NCBI GenBank assembly: GCA_937125455.1
Contig: CAKZLK010000038.1
Location: forward strand, 62,001-126,000
DNA: 64,000 bases
From: an uncultured Aequorivita sp.
Lineage (GTDB): Bacteria > Bacteroidota > Bacteroidia > Flavobacteriales > Flavobacteriaceae
Direction: 5' to 3'
Shown: positions 9,111-18,482 of the stretch, one piece after another
Layout of the letters: each line of letters opens with the position of its first letter
How positions within the stretch are numbered: the stretch's first letter is position 1
Notes under the pieces: model-generated
Told to the model about the DNA's origin: nothing
The model's database searches: none
The model's input: only the letters and a program-made list of their open reading frames with translations
Translations under genes and position numbers: made by a program

Positions 9111-9145
9111 TACGTACTTACACGTATTTTTTTGATTAAAATCAT

Positions 9146-9175
9146 TTTGAATTGCAAACAATAATAGTAACTTTC
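9146..9175 (+). promoter_or_regulatory. pfkA promoter (predicted leaderless)
   Basis: -33 TTTG at 9146-9149, an 18-bp spacer, and -7 box TAACTTTC at 9168-9175. The box ends 5 bp before the pfkA ATG, so transcription would begin at or next to the start codon. Confidence 0.5.
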
Positions 9176-9180
9176 AGACT

Positions 9181-10164
9181 ATGAAAAAACCAATTAAAAT
9201 AGGCGTTTTAACCAGTGGAGGAGATGCCCCAGGAATGAACGCAGCTATTCGAGCAGTAGTTAGGTCCTGTGTGTACCATAACCTAGAATGCGTAGGAATT
9301 TATCGTGGTTATGAAGGTTTAATAGAAGGAGACTTTATGGAGCTAAATGCACGTTCGGTAAAAAATATAATTAACCGAGGAGGCACATTTCTTAAATCTG
9401 CCCGTTCTAAAGCATTTATGACCACAGAGGGTAGAAAAAAAGCTTTCAAAAATCTTAATGATGCAAATATTGATGCCTTGGTAGTCATTGGTGGCGACGG
9501 AACTTTTGCTGGAGCCTCTGTGTTTATAAAAGAATTTAATTTCCCAATTGTTGGTCTTCCAGGAACCATTGATAATGATATTAACGGAACAGATTACAGC
9601 ATAGGCTATGACACGGCTTTAAATACTGCTGTTGAAGCGATTGATAAAATTCGCGATACAGCAAATTCACACAATCGTCTTTTTTTAGTTGAAGTGATGG
9701 GCCGCGATGCAGGCGATATTGCATTAAACGCAGGAATTGGCGCTGGAGCAGAGGAAATTTTGATTCCCGAACAAAATATGGGGCGCGAACGTTTGTTGGA
9801 ATCGTTAAGCCGAAGTAAAAAATCAGGAAAATCCTCAAGTATTGTTGTGGTTTCCGAAGGAGATCAAATTGGAAAAAACATCTTTGGTCTTGCTCAATAT
9901 ATTGAAGAAAACTTAAAAGAATATGAAGTGCGGGTTACCGTCCTTGGGCATATTCAACGTGGTGGTTCACCCAGTTGTTATGACCGTGTTCTTGCCAGCC
10001 GCTTAGGTGTTGGAGCGATTGATGCACTGTTGCGAGGTGAAACAAACGTTATGATTGGTATAATTCATAATAGAGTAACCTCGGTTCCCTTTTCCGAAGC
10101 AATAAAAGGAAACAATGAAATTGACGAAGAATTGATACGAGTAGCAGATATAATTTCAATTTAA
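9181..10164 (+). CDS. pfkA: ATP-dependent 6-phosphofructokinase
   Basis: 327 residues, close to the usual bacterial PfkA length. It phosphorylates fructose 6-phosphate to fructose 1,6-bisphosphate. Motifs: GVLTSGGDAPGMNAAIRA (ATP loop), VVIGGDGTFAGA, the catalytic PGTIDNDI, EVMGRDAGDIA and LGHIQRGGSPS. GGDGT at the ATP site is the ATP-using rather than the PPi-using form. First gene of a glycolytic operon with gap, a sugar kinase and pgi (gaps of 24, 3 and 7 bp). Confidence 0.97.
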   Translation: MKKPIKIGVLTSGGDAPGMNAAIRAVVRSCVYHNLECVGIYRGYEGLIEGDFMELNARSVKNIINRGGTFLKSARSKAFMTTEGRKKAFKNLNDANIDALVVIGGDGTFAGASVFIKEFNFPIVGLPGTIDNDINGTDYSIGYDTALNTAVEAIDKIRDTANSHNRLFLVEVMGRDAGDIALNAGIGAGAEEILIPEQNMGRERLLESLSRSKKSGKSSSIVVVSEGDQIGKNIFGLAQYIEENLKEYEVRVTVLGHIQRGGSPSCYDRVLASRLGVGAIDALLRGETNVMIGIIHNRVTSVPFSEAIKGNNEIDEELIRVADIISI

Positions 10165-10188
10165 AATTTAAAAAAACAAAAATCAGGA

Positions 10189-11187
10189 ATGAAAACGAAA
10201 ATAGGAATTAACGGCTTTGGCCGAATTGGGCGTTTAGCCTTCAGAATAGCATCCCAAAGAAATGATATGGAAATTGTTGCGGTAAATGATTTGTTAGAAG
10301 TAGATCATCTCGCATATTTATTGGAATATGATTCCGTTCACGGAAAATATTCTGGAAAAGTAGAAGTAAAGGATGGAAATTTAATTGTTGACGGAAAGAA
10401 AATAAGGGTAACTGCCGAAAAAGATCCTGAAAATTTGAAATGGGATGATATTGGTGCAACTATAATTATAGATTGCACAGGAATTTTTAAGGAAATTGAT
10501 TCAGCTTCTGCGCACCTAAAAGCTGGCGCCAAAAAAGTTGTGCTATCTGCACCTTCAAAAACAGCTCCAATGTTCGTAATGGGTGTTAATCATAAAGATG
10601 TAAAGCCAGCCGATACAATAATTTCAAATGCCTCCTGTACTACAAACTGCCTTGCCCCATTGGCAAAAATAATCAACGACGAATACGGTATCGTTGAAGC
10701 TTTGATGACCACAGTACATTCCGTAACAGCTACTCAGTCCACGGTAGATCAACCTTCAAAGAAAAACTATCGGTTGGGAAGAAGTGCATTGAGCAATATT
10801 ATTCCAACTAGTACTGGTGCTGCTGTAGCTGTAACCAAAGTTATTCCAGAGTTAAAAGGAAAACTGACAGGAATGGCTTTTCGGGTTCCAACCACTGATG
10901 TTTCTGTTGTAGATTTAACAGTACGTACCGAAAAACCAACAACTTACGAAGAAATTAAAAAGCTTTTCAAAAAAGCTTCCGAAAACGACTATCATGGAAT
11001 CGTGAATTATACCGAAGATGAAGTAGTTTCCCAAGATTTCGTTTCAGACCCACATACTTGTACTTTTGACGCCAACGCTGGCATTGCGCTTAATAATAAT
11101 TTCTTTAAGTTAGTGGCTTGGTACGATAACGAATACGGCTATTCCGCAAAACTTGTAGATTTGGCCGCTCACGTTGCAACTTTATAA
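10189..11187 (+). CDS. gapA: Type I glyceraldehyde-3-phosphate dehydrogenase
   Basis: 332 residues. NAD-binding [13 protein letters not shown] at the N-terminus, catalytic cysteine in [12 protein letters not shown] (near residue 150), and the C-terminal [15 protein letters not shown]. Converts glyceraldehyde 3-phosphate to 1,3-bisphosphoglycerate. [16 protein letters not shown] places an acidic residue after beta-2, consistent with NAD rather than NADP use. In operon with pfkA upstream and the BadF-type kinase 3 bp downstream. Confidence 0.97.
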   Translation: MKTKIGINGFGRIGRLAFRIASQRNDMEIVAVNDLLEVDHLAYLLEYDSVHGKYSGKVEVKDGNLIVDGKKIRVTAEKDPENLKWDDIGATIIIDCTGIFKEIDSASAHLKAGAKKVVLSAPSKTAPMFVMGVNHKDVKPADTIISNASCTTNCLAPLAKIINDEYGIVEALMTTVHSVTATQSTVDQPSKKNYRLGRSALSNIIPTSTGAAVAVTKVIPELKGKLTGMAFRVPTTDVSVVDLTVRTEKPTTYEEIKKLFKKASENDYHGIVNYTEDEVVSQDFVSDPHTCTFDANAGIALNNNFFKLVAWYDNEYGYSAKLVDLAAHVATL

Positions 11188-11190
11188 ATT

Positions 11191-12036
11191 ATGACCCTAA
11201 TAACCGATGGCGGTTCTACCAAATGTGATTGGGTACTGTTGGATAACTCTGGGAACCTTGTCTTTAAGACTACAACCTTGGGTTTAAATCCCACTGTGGT
11301 TCCTAAAGAAGAATTATTACTCTGTATTGCTTCAAACGAAGATTTAAAAAACGTCTTTAATAGTGTTGAACTACTTGATTTTTATGGAGCAGGTTGCGGT
11401 ACTGAAACGCCACGAAAAATTTTAAAACAAGTTTTGGAAGAACTGTTTTCAAAAGCGAACGTAAACGTTTTTGAAGATATGTCAGCCGCTGTTTTTGCAG
11501 CGACTACAGCACCTGGAATTGTGTGTATTTTAGGAACGGGAAGCAACAGTTGCTATTTTGACGGCACAGATATTCATACGCCAATTCCCGCATTAGGCTA
11601 TATTTTAATGGACGAGGCCAGCGGGAATTATTTCGGAAAAAGACTGATTCGCGATTATTATTACCATCGCATGCCCGTGGAAATTGCTTTGGAATTTAAA
11701 AAACGTTTTAATCTTGAGGCCGATGAAATAAAAATGAATTTGTACAAAAAGCCCAATCCGAATGCATATTTGGCCTCTTTTGCGCAATTCATTTTTACAC
11801 AGAAAGAAATAAACCCATACTTTTACGCGCTGATCAAAGAAGGTATTTCCAATTTTATTGAATGCCGCATTCTTTGTTTTGAAAAAGCACACGAAGTTCC
11901 GGTTCATTTTATTGGTTCTATCGCACATTTTTCAGAAAAAATAATCAGGGAGTGTTTTAAAGAACACAATCTTGAATTGGGAAATATCGTTCAACGTCCC
12001 ATTGACGGACTGATTGAATATTATAAAAAAAGATAA
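11191..12036 (+). CDS. BadF/BadG/BcrA-family ATPase, probable N-acetylglucosamine kinase
   Basis: 281 residues of the ASKHA kinase fold: phosphate-1 motif LITDGGSTKCDWVLLD, GAGCGTETP, the phosphate-2 region GIVCILGTGSNSC, and DEASGNYFGKRLIRDYY. Homologues of this size in Bacteroidota are usually annotated N-acetylglucosamine kinase-like. It sits between gap and pgi with 3- and 7-bp spacing, which supports a role in feeding an amino sugar or hexose into glycolysis. The exact substrate is not proven by sequence. Confidence 0.82.
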   Translation: MTLITDGGSTKCDWVLLDNSGNLVFKTTTLGLNPTVVPKEELLLCIASNEDLKNVFNSVELLDFYGAGCGTETPRKILKQVLEELFSKANVNVFEDMSAAVFAATTAPGIVCILGTGSNSCYFDGTDIHTPIPALGYILMDEASGNYFGKRLIRDYYYHRMPVEIALEFKKRFNLEADEIKMNLYKKPNPNAYLASFAQFIFTQKEINPYFYALIKEGISNFIECRILCFEKAHEVPVHFIGSIAHFSEKIIRECFKEHNLELGNIVQRPIDGLIEYYKKR

Positions 12037-12043
12037 TTTAAAA

Positions 12044-13618
12044 ATGTCATTACCCGCAATAAATCCTACAAAAACTGAAGCTTGGAAAATGCTTGAAAAA
12101 CATTTTCAAGAAATGAAAGAACAGCAAATGCAGGATGTTTTTTCAGAAGACCCCAATCGCGCTGAACGTTTCAAGATTGAATGGCAGGATTTCTATGTTG
12201 ATTATTCGAATAACCGAATTACCGAGAAAACCATTTCACTTCTATTAAAGCTTGCCGAAGAAGTAAAGCTGAAGGAAGCCATAGCCCAACAATTTTCTGG
12301 AGAAAAAATAAACGAAACAGAAAATCGGGCCGTGTTGCATACTGCACTCCGCGATTACGACAATATGAAACCAGAGGTGAAGTCCACACTTCAAAAAATG
12401 AAACTTTTTTCTGAAAAAATAATTAGCGGTAGTCATAAAGGTTTTACTGGAAAAGTGATTACAGACGTAGTGAATATAGGTATTGGCGGAAGCCATTTGG
12501 GACCAGAAATGGTAACGGAAGCGCTTCAGTTTTATAAAAATCATTTAAAAATTCAATTCATTGCCAATATTGATGGCGATGATGTGACGGAAAAACTCAA
12601 TAAACTAAATCCTGAAACAACACTTTTTGTAGTAGTATCTAAAAGTTTTACCACACAGGAAACAATTGCGAATGCTTCGTTTGTAAGATCATGGTTTTTG
12701 AAAAGAGGCACTCAAAATGACATTCAAAAACACTTTGTAGCGGTTTCAGCGAATGGGAATGGCGCCAAGGAATTTGGTATTTCAGAACATAATATTTATC
12801 CAATGCAAGATTGGGTTGGCGGTAGGTTTTCACTTTGGAGTTCCGTAGGTCTTTCTATTTGTTGTGCGGTTGGTTTCAATAATTTTGAAGCCATGCTGAA
12901 AGGCGCTTTTGAAATGGACAATCATTTCAAAAAGGAAGATTTTGAAAATAACATTCCTGTTGTACTGGCCTTACTTTCAATTTGGTACAATAATTTTTTT
13001 AAAGCTGAAAGTGAAGCAGTTGTTGCTTATTCACAATATCTAAACAAATTGGTTCCTTACCTTCAGCAAGCCGTGATGGAAAGCAACGGAAAAAGCGTGG
13101 ACAGAAATGGCGAAAAAATAGACTACCAAACAGGAACGATTGTTTGGGGGAATGTGGGCAGTAATTCACAGCACGCTTATTTTCAACTTTTGCATCAAGG
13201 AACAAAATTGATTCCGACGGATTTTATAGGTTTTAGAGAATCGCTTCACGGCAATATTGAAAACCACAATATTTTAATGGCAAATTTCTTTGCCCAAACG
13301 GAAGCACTTTGGGAAGGAACGCATAATAAAAAGGTTGAAGATCCCTTCAAAAATTTCGAAGGTAACAAACCGACCAATACTATTCTTATAAAAAAGCTTA
13401 CCCCAAAAAATCTTGGAAGCCTTATAGCACTTTATGAACACAAACTTTTTGTACAAGGTATAATTTGGAATATTTTCAGCTACGATCAGTGGGGTGTAGA
13501 ACTTGGAAAGACTATTGCAAAAAGCACTTTAGCCGCAATTGAAAAAAGAGAACCTTCAGCTATTGTATCTGCTTCAACACAAAAATTATTAGATAAGTTT
13601 TTGGGAATGAAATCATAA
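12044..13618 (+). CDS. pgi: Glucose-6-phosphate isomerase
   Basis: 524 residues from the ATG at 12044. A TTG 30 bp further upstream would overlap the preceding gene and adds nothing conserved. Interconverts glucose 6-phosphate and fructose 6-phosphate. Signatures: VNIGIGGSHLGPEMVTEAL, SKSFTTQET, VGGRFSLWSSVGL (family pattern 1) and YDQWGVELGK (pattern 2). Last gene of the pfkA-gap-kinase-pgi operon. Confidence 0.96.
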   Translation: MSLPAINPTKTEAWKMLEKHFQEMKEQQMQDVFSEDPNRAERFKIEWQDFYVDYSNNRITEKTISLLLKLAEEVKLKEAIAQQFSGEKINETENRAVLHTALRDYDNMKPEVKSTLQKMKLFSEKIISGSHKGFTGKVITDVVNIGIGGSHLGPEMVTEALQFYKNHLKIQFIANIDGDDVTEKLNKLNPETTLFVVVSKSFTTQETIANASFVRSWFLKRGTQNDIQKHFVAVSANGNGAKEFGISEHNIYPMQDWVGGRFSLWSSVGLSICCAVGFNNFEAMLKGAFEMDNHFKKEDFENNIPVVLALLSIWYNNFFKAESEAVVAYSQYLNKLVPYLQQAVMESNGKSVDRNGEKIDYQTGTIVWGNVGSNSQHAYFQLLHQGTKLIPTDFIGFRESLHGNIENHNILMANFFAQTEALWEGTHNKKVEDPFKNFEGNKPTNTILIKKLTPKNLGSLIALYEHKLFVQGIIWNIFSYDQWGVELGKTIAKSTLAAIEKREPSAIVSASTQKLLDKFLGMKS

Positions 13619-13697
13619 CTTCAGGTTTTAGACTTCCTATATACAACATTTTTTAGTATCTTTCTTGTGTAGACTCCCCAGCTATAATTAACTTGTT

Positions 13698-15239
13698 ATG
13701 CTTACAAAAGTCTATGGAAGCGCCGTCTTTGGTGTTGAAGCCACAACTATTACTGTTGAAGTAAATGTTGATAGTGGAATAGGTTATCATTTGGTTGGTT
13801 TGCCCGATAACGCTATACGCGAAAGCAATTTTCGTATTGCTGCAGCATTGCAAAACAACGGTTACAAAATTCCCGGAAAAAAATTGATTCTCAATATGTC
13901 ACCAGCCGATCTTCGGAAAGAAGGCTCTGCTTATGATCTTACTTTGGCGATGGGAATTCTAATTGCTACCGAACAAATTGAGGAAAAAAATCCACTCTCT
14001 GAATATATTATTATGGGTGAATTGTCTTTAGACGGAAACCTACAGCCCATCCGCGGCGCTTTACCAATTTCTTTAAAGGCTAAAGAAGAAGGTTTTAAAG
14101 GATTCATTCTTCCGAAACAAAATGCAAAGGAAGCAGCCATAGTTGAAGGAATCGAAGTTTTTGGAATAGAGAATATAAAGGAAGTTATTGATTTTTTCAA
14201 CGAAAACATTCCGCTCGAAAAAACTGAAGTGGATATGGAAGCAGAATTCTACAACCATTTGGAACATCCTGAGTTCGACTTCGCTGATGTGAAAGGGCAG
14301 GAGTCTATTAAACGGTGTATGGAAATTGCCGCAGCTGGCGGACACAATATTATTTTGATCGGTCCACCGGGTTCTGGAAAAACGATGCTAGCGAAACGAT
14401 TGCCAAGTATTTTACCGCCAATGACTTTACAGGAAAGTCTGGAAACCACAAAAATTCACAGCGTTGCAGGACGAACTATGGAAAAAGGAGGGGTCATGAC
14501 TTCACGACCTTTCCGAAGTCCACATCATACAATTAGTGATGTTGCATTAGTTGGCGGCGGACAATATCCACAGCCGGGGGAAATAAGTTTGGCGCACAAC
14601 GGCGTATTATTTTTGGATGAATTGCCCGAATTTAAACGCGGCGTTTTGGAAGTAATGCGCCAACCGTTGGAAGATCGCGATGTAACCATTTCGCGAGCAA
14701 AATTTACCGTAACTTATCCTTCCAGCTTTATGTTGGTTGCAAGTATGAACCCAAGTCCAGGTGGCTATTTCAACGATCCCGATGCGCCAGTTATGTCTTC
14801 ACCTGCGGAAATGCAGCGGTATTTGAGTAAAATTTCAGGACCGCTTTTGGACCGGATTGATATTCATATTGAAGTAACACCTGTTCCTTTTGAAAAGTTA
14901 AGTGATGAACGCCGTGGTGAATCTAGTATTGTTATTCGCGAACGGGTTACTAATGCCAGAAAAGTCCAGTCTGAACGTTTTTCAGAATTTGAAAACGTAC
15001 ACTATAATGCTCAAATGGGAGTGAAGCAAATTCGTAAGTTCTGTAAGCTTGATGAAGCTTCACTACAGCTTTTAAAAACCGCGATGGAAAGATTGAATCT
15101 CTCTGCGCGTGCTTATGATCGAATTTTAAAAGTCGCCAGGACCATTGCAGATTTGGAAGCTTCTGAAGAAGTTAACGGCAACCATATTTCTGAAGCTATT
15201 CAATATAGAAGTTTGGATAGGGATGGGTGGTTTGGATAA
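13698..15239 (+). CDS. YifB/ComM-family Mg-chelatase-like AAA+ ATPase
   Basis: 513 residues. An N-terminal ChlI-type/Lon-like domain (ATTITVEVNVDSGIGYHLVGLPD, residues ~15-170) precedes an AAA+ domain. Walker A is GPPGSGKTMLAKRLPSILPP (near residue 220), Walker B VLFLDELPEF, and the C-terminal helical domain contains LSARAYDRILKVARTIADL. Homologues such as ComM are hexameric helicases that promote branch migration during natural transformation. Stands alone 79 bp after pgi. Family certain; role in DNA uptake is by homology. Confidence 0.92.
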   Translation: MLTKVYGSAVFGVEATTITVEVNVDSGIGYHLVGLPDNAIRESNFRIAAALQNNGYKIPGKKLILNMSPADLRKEGSAYDLTLAMGILIATEQIEEKNPLSEYIIMGELSLDGNLQPIRGALPISLKAKEEGFKGFILPKQNAKEAAIVEGIEVFGIENIKEVIDFFNENIPLEKTEVDMEAEFYNHLEHPEFDFADVKGQESIKRCMEIAAAGGHNIILIGPPGSGKTMLAKRLPSILPPMTLQESLETTKIHSVAGRTMEKGGVMTSRPFRSPHHTISDVALVGGGQYPQPGEISLAHNGVLFLDELPEFKRGVLEVMRQPLEDRDVTISRAKFTVTYPSSFMLVASMNPSPGGYFNDPDAPVMSSPAEMQRYLSKISGPLLDRIDIHIEVTPVPFEKLSDERRGESSIVIRERVTNARKVQSERFSEFENVHYNAQMGVKQIRKFCKLDEASLQLLKTAMERLNLSARAYDRILKVARTIADLEASEEVNGNHISEAIQYRSLDRDGWFG

Positions 15240-15254
15240 TCATCTCGCTTCTTT

Positions 15255-16433
15255 TTAAAAAAGATTTTCATATTCTGAATCTCTTGAAGCCGCCTCTCGG
15301 TTTTTAACTCTTAAATAGTTTTTGTCTATCCTCCTACTGCGGTATCCCAATAAGTGTAAGAATTTTTTTGTGAAAAAACGGGCAATCTTTAAATTAACAA
15401 TCAACTCATCTTTTTTATTAGAAGCCCAAGAAACACCAGGAAGCAATGGTAAAATTCTATCGAAATGGATTGTTCGCAATACTTTTGAAATATTTAGGAA
15501 TATTTTTGGGATACGTCTTATCAGAAAAAAACCGTCATTTCCTTTTGCTTGGTATAAAGGCATAAAAACACGGCAGTTTTGATGTGCGAGTATGGGTTTT
15601 CCGTTACTATTTGCTAGATGTTTCCCGTTACTTATTATTTGAAAATTTGTAAAACCAGGATTCATTATAAAGTCTTCATCAGGTTTAATCTCATATTTTT
15701 TAAAAATCTCATAAAAGGATTGCAATCCTCTTGTATTATCGGATAAGTGGTTAAAGTACCCGTCAAAGTCTATTTCATTTTTTGAAATACTTCCACAGAA
15801 AACAAGTGATAGGTAAATAAATGCAATATGATTGTCGACGGCATTAGGATTTTCGTGTTGGCCACCTTCAAAACCAAAGGCAATATAGCCCAGTTCATTC
15901 GTATAGCTAAGTAGTGCTCCCTCCAAAAACTCCTCAATCCCGAGGATTATTGGTACTGGATATTTAGAGGTAAATTTTCTATTTAATAGGCTGTCATTAA
16001 CAGTAATGAATGGAACTGTTTGGCTGGAAGTGGTATGGAGATCAAAGAAATAAAAAGGACCCTTTTCTTCTTCAAGAATATTTTCTATAGTTCGATAAAT
16101 ATCCTTTAATTCATTGAATTCTGGGTTCGATGAGTCATTAACTCCATCTTTAATATGATTGAGATTTTCTTGGATCCATAGTCTATTTAAATCATTCTCT
16201 TGGTATCTAATTCCTTTTTGCAATGCAGGAAGATTACCTGCAATAGCATAAACATTTCCTTTGAAAATATCTTTTTTACATTTTAAATCCTTTAGCACTT
16301 TATCCAGTGCTATTATTCCTGCTGGTTCATTGCCGTGCATACCGCCAATAAAAAGAAGCGTTGGACCTTCAATCTTACCCTTTATTCTACCAATAATTCT
16401 ATTGTAGATGGCTGTATCAGAAACCTTAGTCAT
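15255..16433 (-). CDS. Succinylglutamate desuccinylase/aspartoacylase-family metallohydrolase
   Basis: 392 residues from the ATG at 16433, which overlaps the upstream ligase stop by 8 bp; a TTG two codons earlier is less likely. M14-like AstE/AspA fold: FIGGMHGNEPAGIIALDK carries the first zinc His and Glu, and YFFDLHTTSSQTVPFIT the second His. GFEGGQHENPNAVDNH carries the catalytic Glu region. It should remove an acyl group from an amino acid or amide. The tight overlap with a GCS2-type ligase suggests the pair makes and trims, or cycles, the same amide-linked compound. The specific substrate is unknown. It converges on yifB across a 15-bp gap. Confidence 0.82.
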   Translation of the reverse strand: MTKVSDTAIYNRIIGRIKGKIEGPTLLFIGGMHGNEPAGIIALDKVLKDLKCKKDIFKGNVYAIAGNLPALQKGIRYQENDLNRLWIQENLNHIKDGVNDSSNPEFNELKDIYRTIENILEEEKGPFYFFDLHTTSSQTVPFITVNDSLLNRKFTSKYPVPIILGIEEFLEGALLSYTNELGYIAFGFEGGQHENPNAVDNHIAFIYLSLVFCGSISKNEIDFDGYFNHLSDNTRGLQSFYEIFKKYEIKPDEDFIMNPGFTNFQIISNGKHLANSNGKPILAHQNCRVFMPLYQAKGNDGFFLIRRIPKIFLNISKVLRTIHFDRILPLLPGVSWASNKKDELIVNLKIARFFTKKFLHLLGYRSRRIDKNYLRVKNREAASRDSEYENLF

Positions 16434-18294
16434 TGTCAAAACTGATCACATCTTTAATGGTTATAATACCTACCAGATCTTCTTTATCCACAACGGGCAA
16501 GCAGCCTATGTCATGATTCTTCATGGTTTTAATGGCTTCCGTTATTTCAGTTCTGGGTGTTGTGACGATTACGTCTTTTTGCATAATATCAATTACTTTA
16601 AGTTTTGAGTAATCATCTTCATGATTTTGAAACTTCTGGGTATGCTTCCAAGTGAGTAGGCCCGTCAATTTCCCAGATCCATCTTCTACGGGCATATGAT
16701 GAATATTTTTCCATTGCATTAAATGGGTGGCCAAATTAGCTAAATCCTGCTCCTGCACGGTATATAATTCGGTAGTCATAATGTGGGTTACAAGATGTGC
16801 TTCCTGTTTAAGATAGCCCTCTTTTTTTATTGTTGGCCATAGATGCACTGGTATATTTTTTTTTTGATTTTTGTACATTGCCCGGGTAATTAGGCGTAAG
16901 GCATTGTCCTTTCGGATACTTTTTTTTAGAATACGATAATTTTTTATAATCCATTCCGAACCAGTTTGGCCTTTCAGTCTATCCTCAATAATGCCGAGCA
17001 GCTGTAATCTATCCGAATCATTAACTCCTGCTTTTTTTAAACCTTCATGGGCAATCGGTAGTAATTCGGTTAGTATTAGTTTTGTAGCGGAAATTGATTT
17101 TCCTTTCCATATTAGTATGGATTCACGGCCAGTTCTTGATGCCTTTATGAAGTTGGATTTTGCGTCCCGAAAATCCATGACTTTTGGCATATTGTCAAAT
17201 TCCGAAGGGCGGCCAATCATAATTCCGACCCATAGGGCAAAGTTGGCCATTTCGTCTAGGGTTGATGGTCCAGCGGGAATATATCTGTTTTCAATACGCA
17301 CATGTGCTTTTCCATTACCAACTCCATAACAAGGCCTGTTCCAGCGGTATACTGTGCCATTGTGCAAATTTAGGGCATGAAGTTTTGGTATGTTTCCATT
17401 TTTTAGCTCCGTCAGGGAATCATTTGGTATTTCTTTGGTCAATATTATTTTATGCTGTGCTATATCATTCTTAAATATTTCGGCTATAGAGCCTGTTGCC
17501 CATTTTTTTCCAAAGGAAACTCGCGGTTCCTGATCTTTTAAAACATAGGATTGTCGTCTTATGTCAATACTTTGTTGAAAGAGTGCAATACGAGTTTCAC
17601 ACCATAATTCCCGGCCTATCAACAAAGGTGAGTTCGTGGTTATGGCCATTATGGGCCCAGATATGGCTTGCGCCCAATTGTAGCTGGAAATAAAATCCTC
17701 TGGAGAAACTTGCAAATGGAGTTGAAAACTTGTGTTACAGGCTTCAAAAAGAACCGATGCGTGGGAAATGGATAACTCCTCAACACCCTTTATGAATAGC
17801 CGAAAATCAGTGCCTTTTACAGATGTAAGCATATCGTTTAGCGCCCAATACCTTGTTCGTGGGGTTATGTAATCCATTTCGAGCTCTGCCTTACTAATGG
17901 TAGGCAATATGCCTGTTAAAACAATCTTTGAGTTATATTTTTCAGCTTCTTTCTTGGCTTTTTTCAAAAGATAATTTAATTGTTCGCTAACCTTTTGAAA
18001 ACAGTCTGGTTTAAGTTCCACAGGATCTAAATTAATTTCAAGATTGTATTGTGCCAGTTCGGTAGTGAAATGACCATCATTAATTGCATCCAGTATAACT
18101 TCTGAGTTTTTTGCTGGACGCCAATGCTCATCAACTAAACAAAACTCCTGTTCCGCTCCAATACGGCGAATGCCACTTTCTATCATTTTTTTATTGAGCA
18201 TTATTTCCAATGCTTCAACATCATTAATGAGATGCTGGATAAACTTAGACCTTATATTGTCGTCATCAAGATTTTTTACATTTTGTTCTCCCAT
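16426..18294 (-). CDS. GCS2-type carboxylate-amine ligase fused to a CBS-domain pair
   Basis: 622 residues. Residues ~1-480 are a glutamate-cysteine ligase type 2-like ATP-dependent ligase: IRRIGAEQEFCLVDEHW at the N-terminus, then NLEINLDP and the VGNGKAHVRIENRYIPAGPST segment. Residues ~500-622 form two CBS motifs (HMPVEDGSGKLTGLLTW and IGCLPVVDKEDLVGIITIKD) that normally bind adenine nucleotides and would let energy charge gate the enzyme. Overlaps the acylase gene downstream by 8 bp. This is unlikely to be a standard glutathione enzyme because no GshB is present; the product is unknown. The architecture itself is clear. Confidence 0.82.
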   Translation of the reverse strand: MGEQNVKNLDDDNIRSKFIQHLINDVEALEIMLNKKMIESGIRRIGAEQEFCLVDEHWRPAKNSEVILDAINDGHFTTELAQYNLEINLDPVELKPDCFQKVSEQLNYLLKKAKKEAEKYNSKIVLTGILPTISKAELEMDYITPRTRYWALNDMLTSVKGTDFRLFIKGVEELSISHASVLFEACNTSFQLHLQVSPEDFISSYNWAQAISGPIMAITTNSPLLIGRELWCETRIALFQQSIDIRRQSYVLKDQEPRVSFGKKWATGSIAEIFKNDIAQHKIILTKEIPNDSLTELKNGNIPKLHALNLHNGTVYRWNRPCYGVGNGKAHVRIENRYIPAGPSTLDEMANFALWVGIMIGRPSEFDNMPKVMDFRDAKSNFIKASRTGRESILIWKGKSISATKLILTELLPIAHEGLKKAGVNDSDRLQLLGIIEDRLKGQTGSEWIIKNYRILKKSIRKDNALRLITRAMYKNQKKNIPVHLWPTIKKEGYLKQEAHLVTHIMTTELYTVQEQDLANLATHLMQWKNIHHMPVEDGSGKLTGLLTWKHTQKFQNHEDDYSKLKVIDIMQKDVIVTTPRTEITEAIKTMKNHDIGCLPVVDKEDLVGIITIKDVISFDND

Positions 18295-18482
18295 AATCTA
18301 AATATTTAGTGCATTGAGTGGGGCTATCTTCCAAATATAGTTAAACAGTAATATTATAAATATGATATGTATCAACTAGTTAATATTTTATCTCGATTTG
18401 ATTAAATTCGTTTTAACTTATTTTTAAGACTTAAACACACTTCTCATAGTATCTTTAAAACTTTCTTAAAAATCAATTCATT

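Noticed and set aside
16991-17329. 112-codon open frame opposite the GCS2-CBS ligase
   Set aside because: Sense gene has clear domain motifs through this span; antisense product has none.
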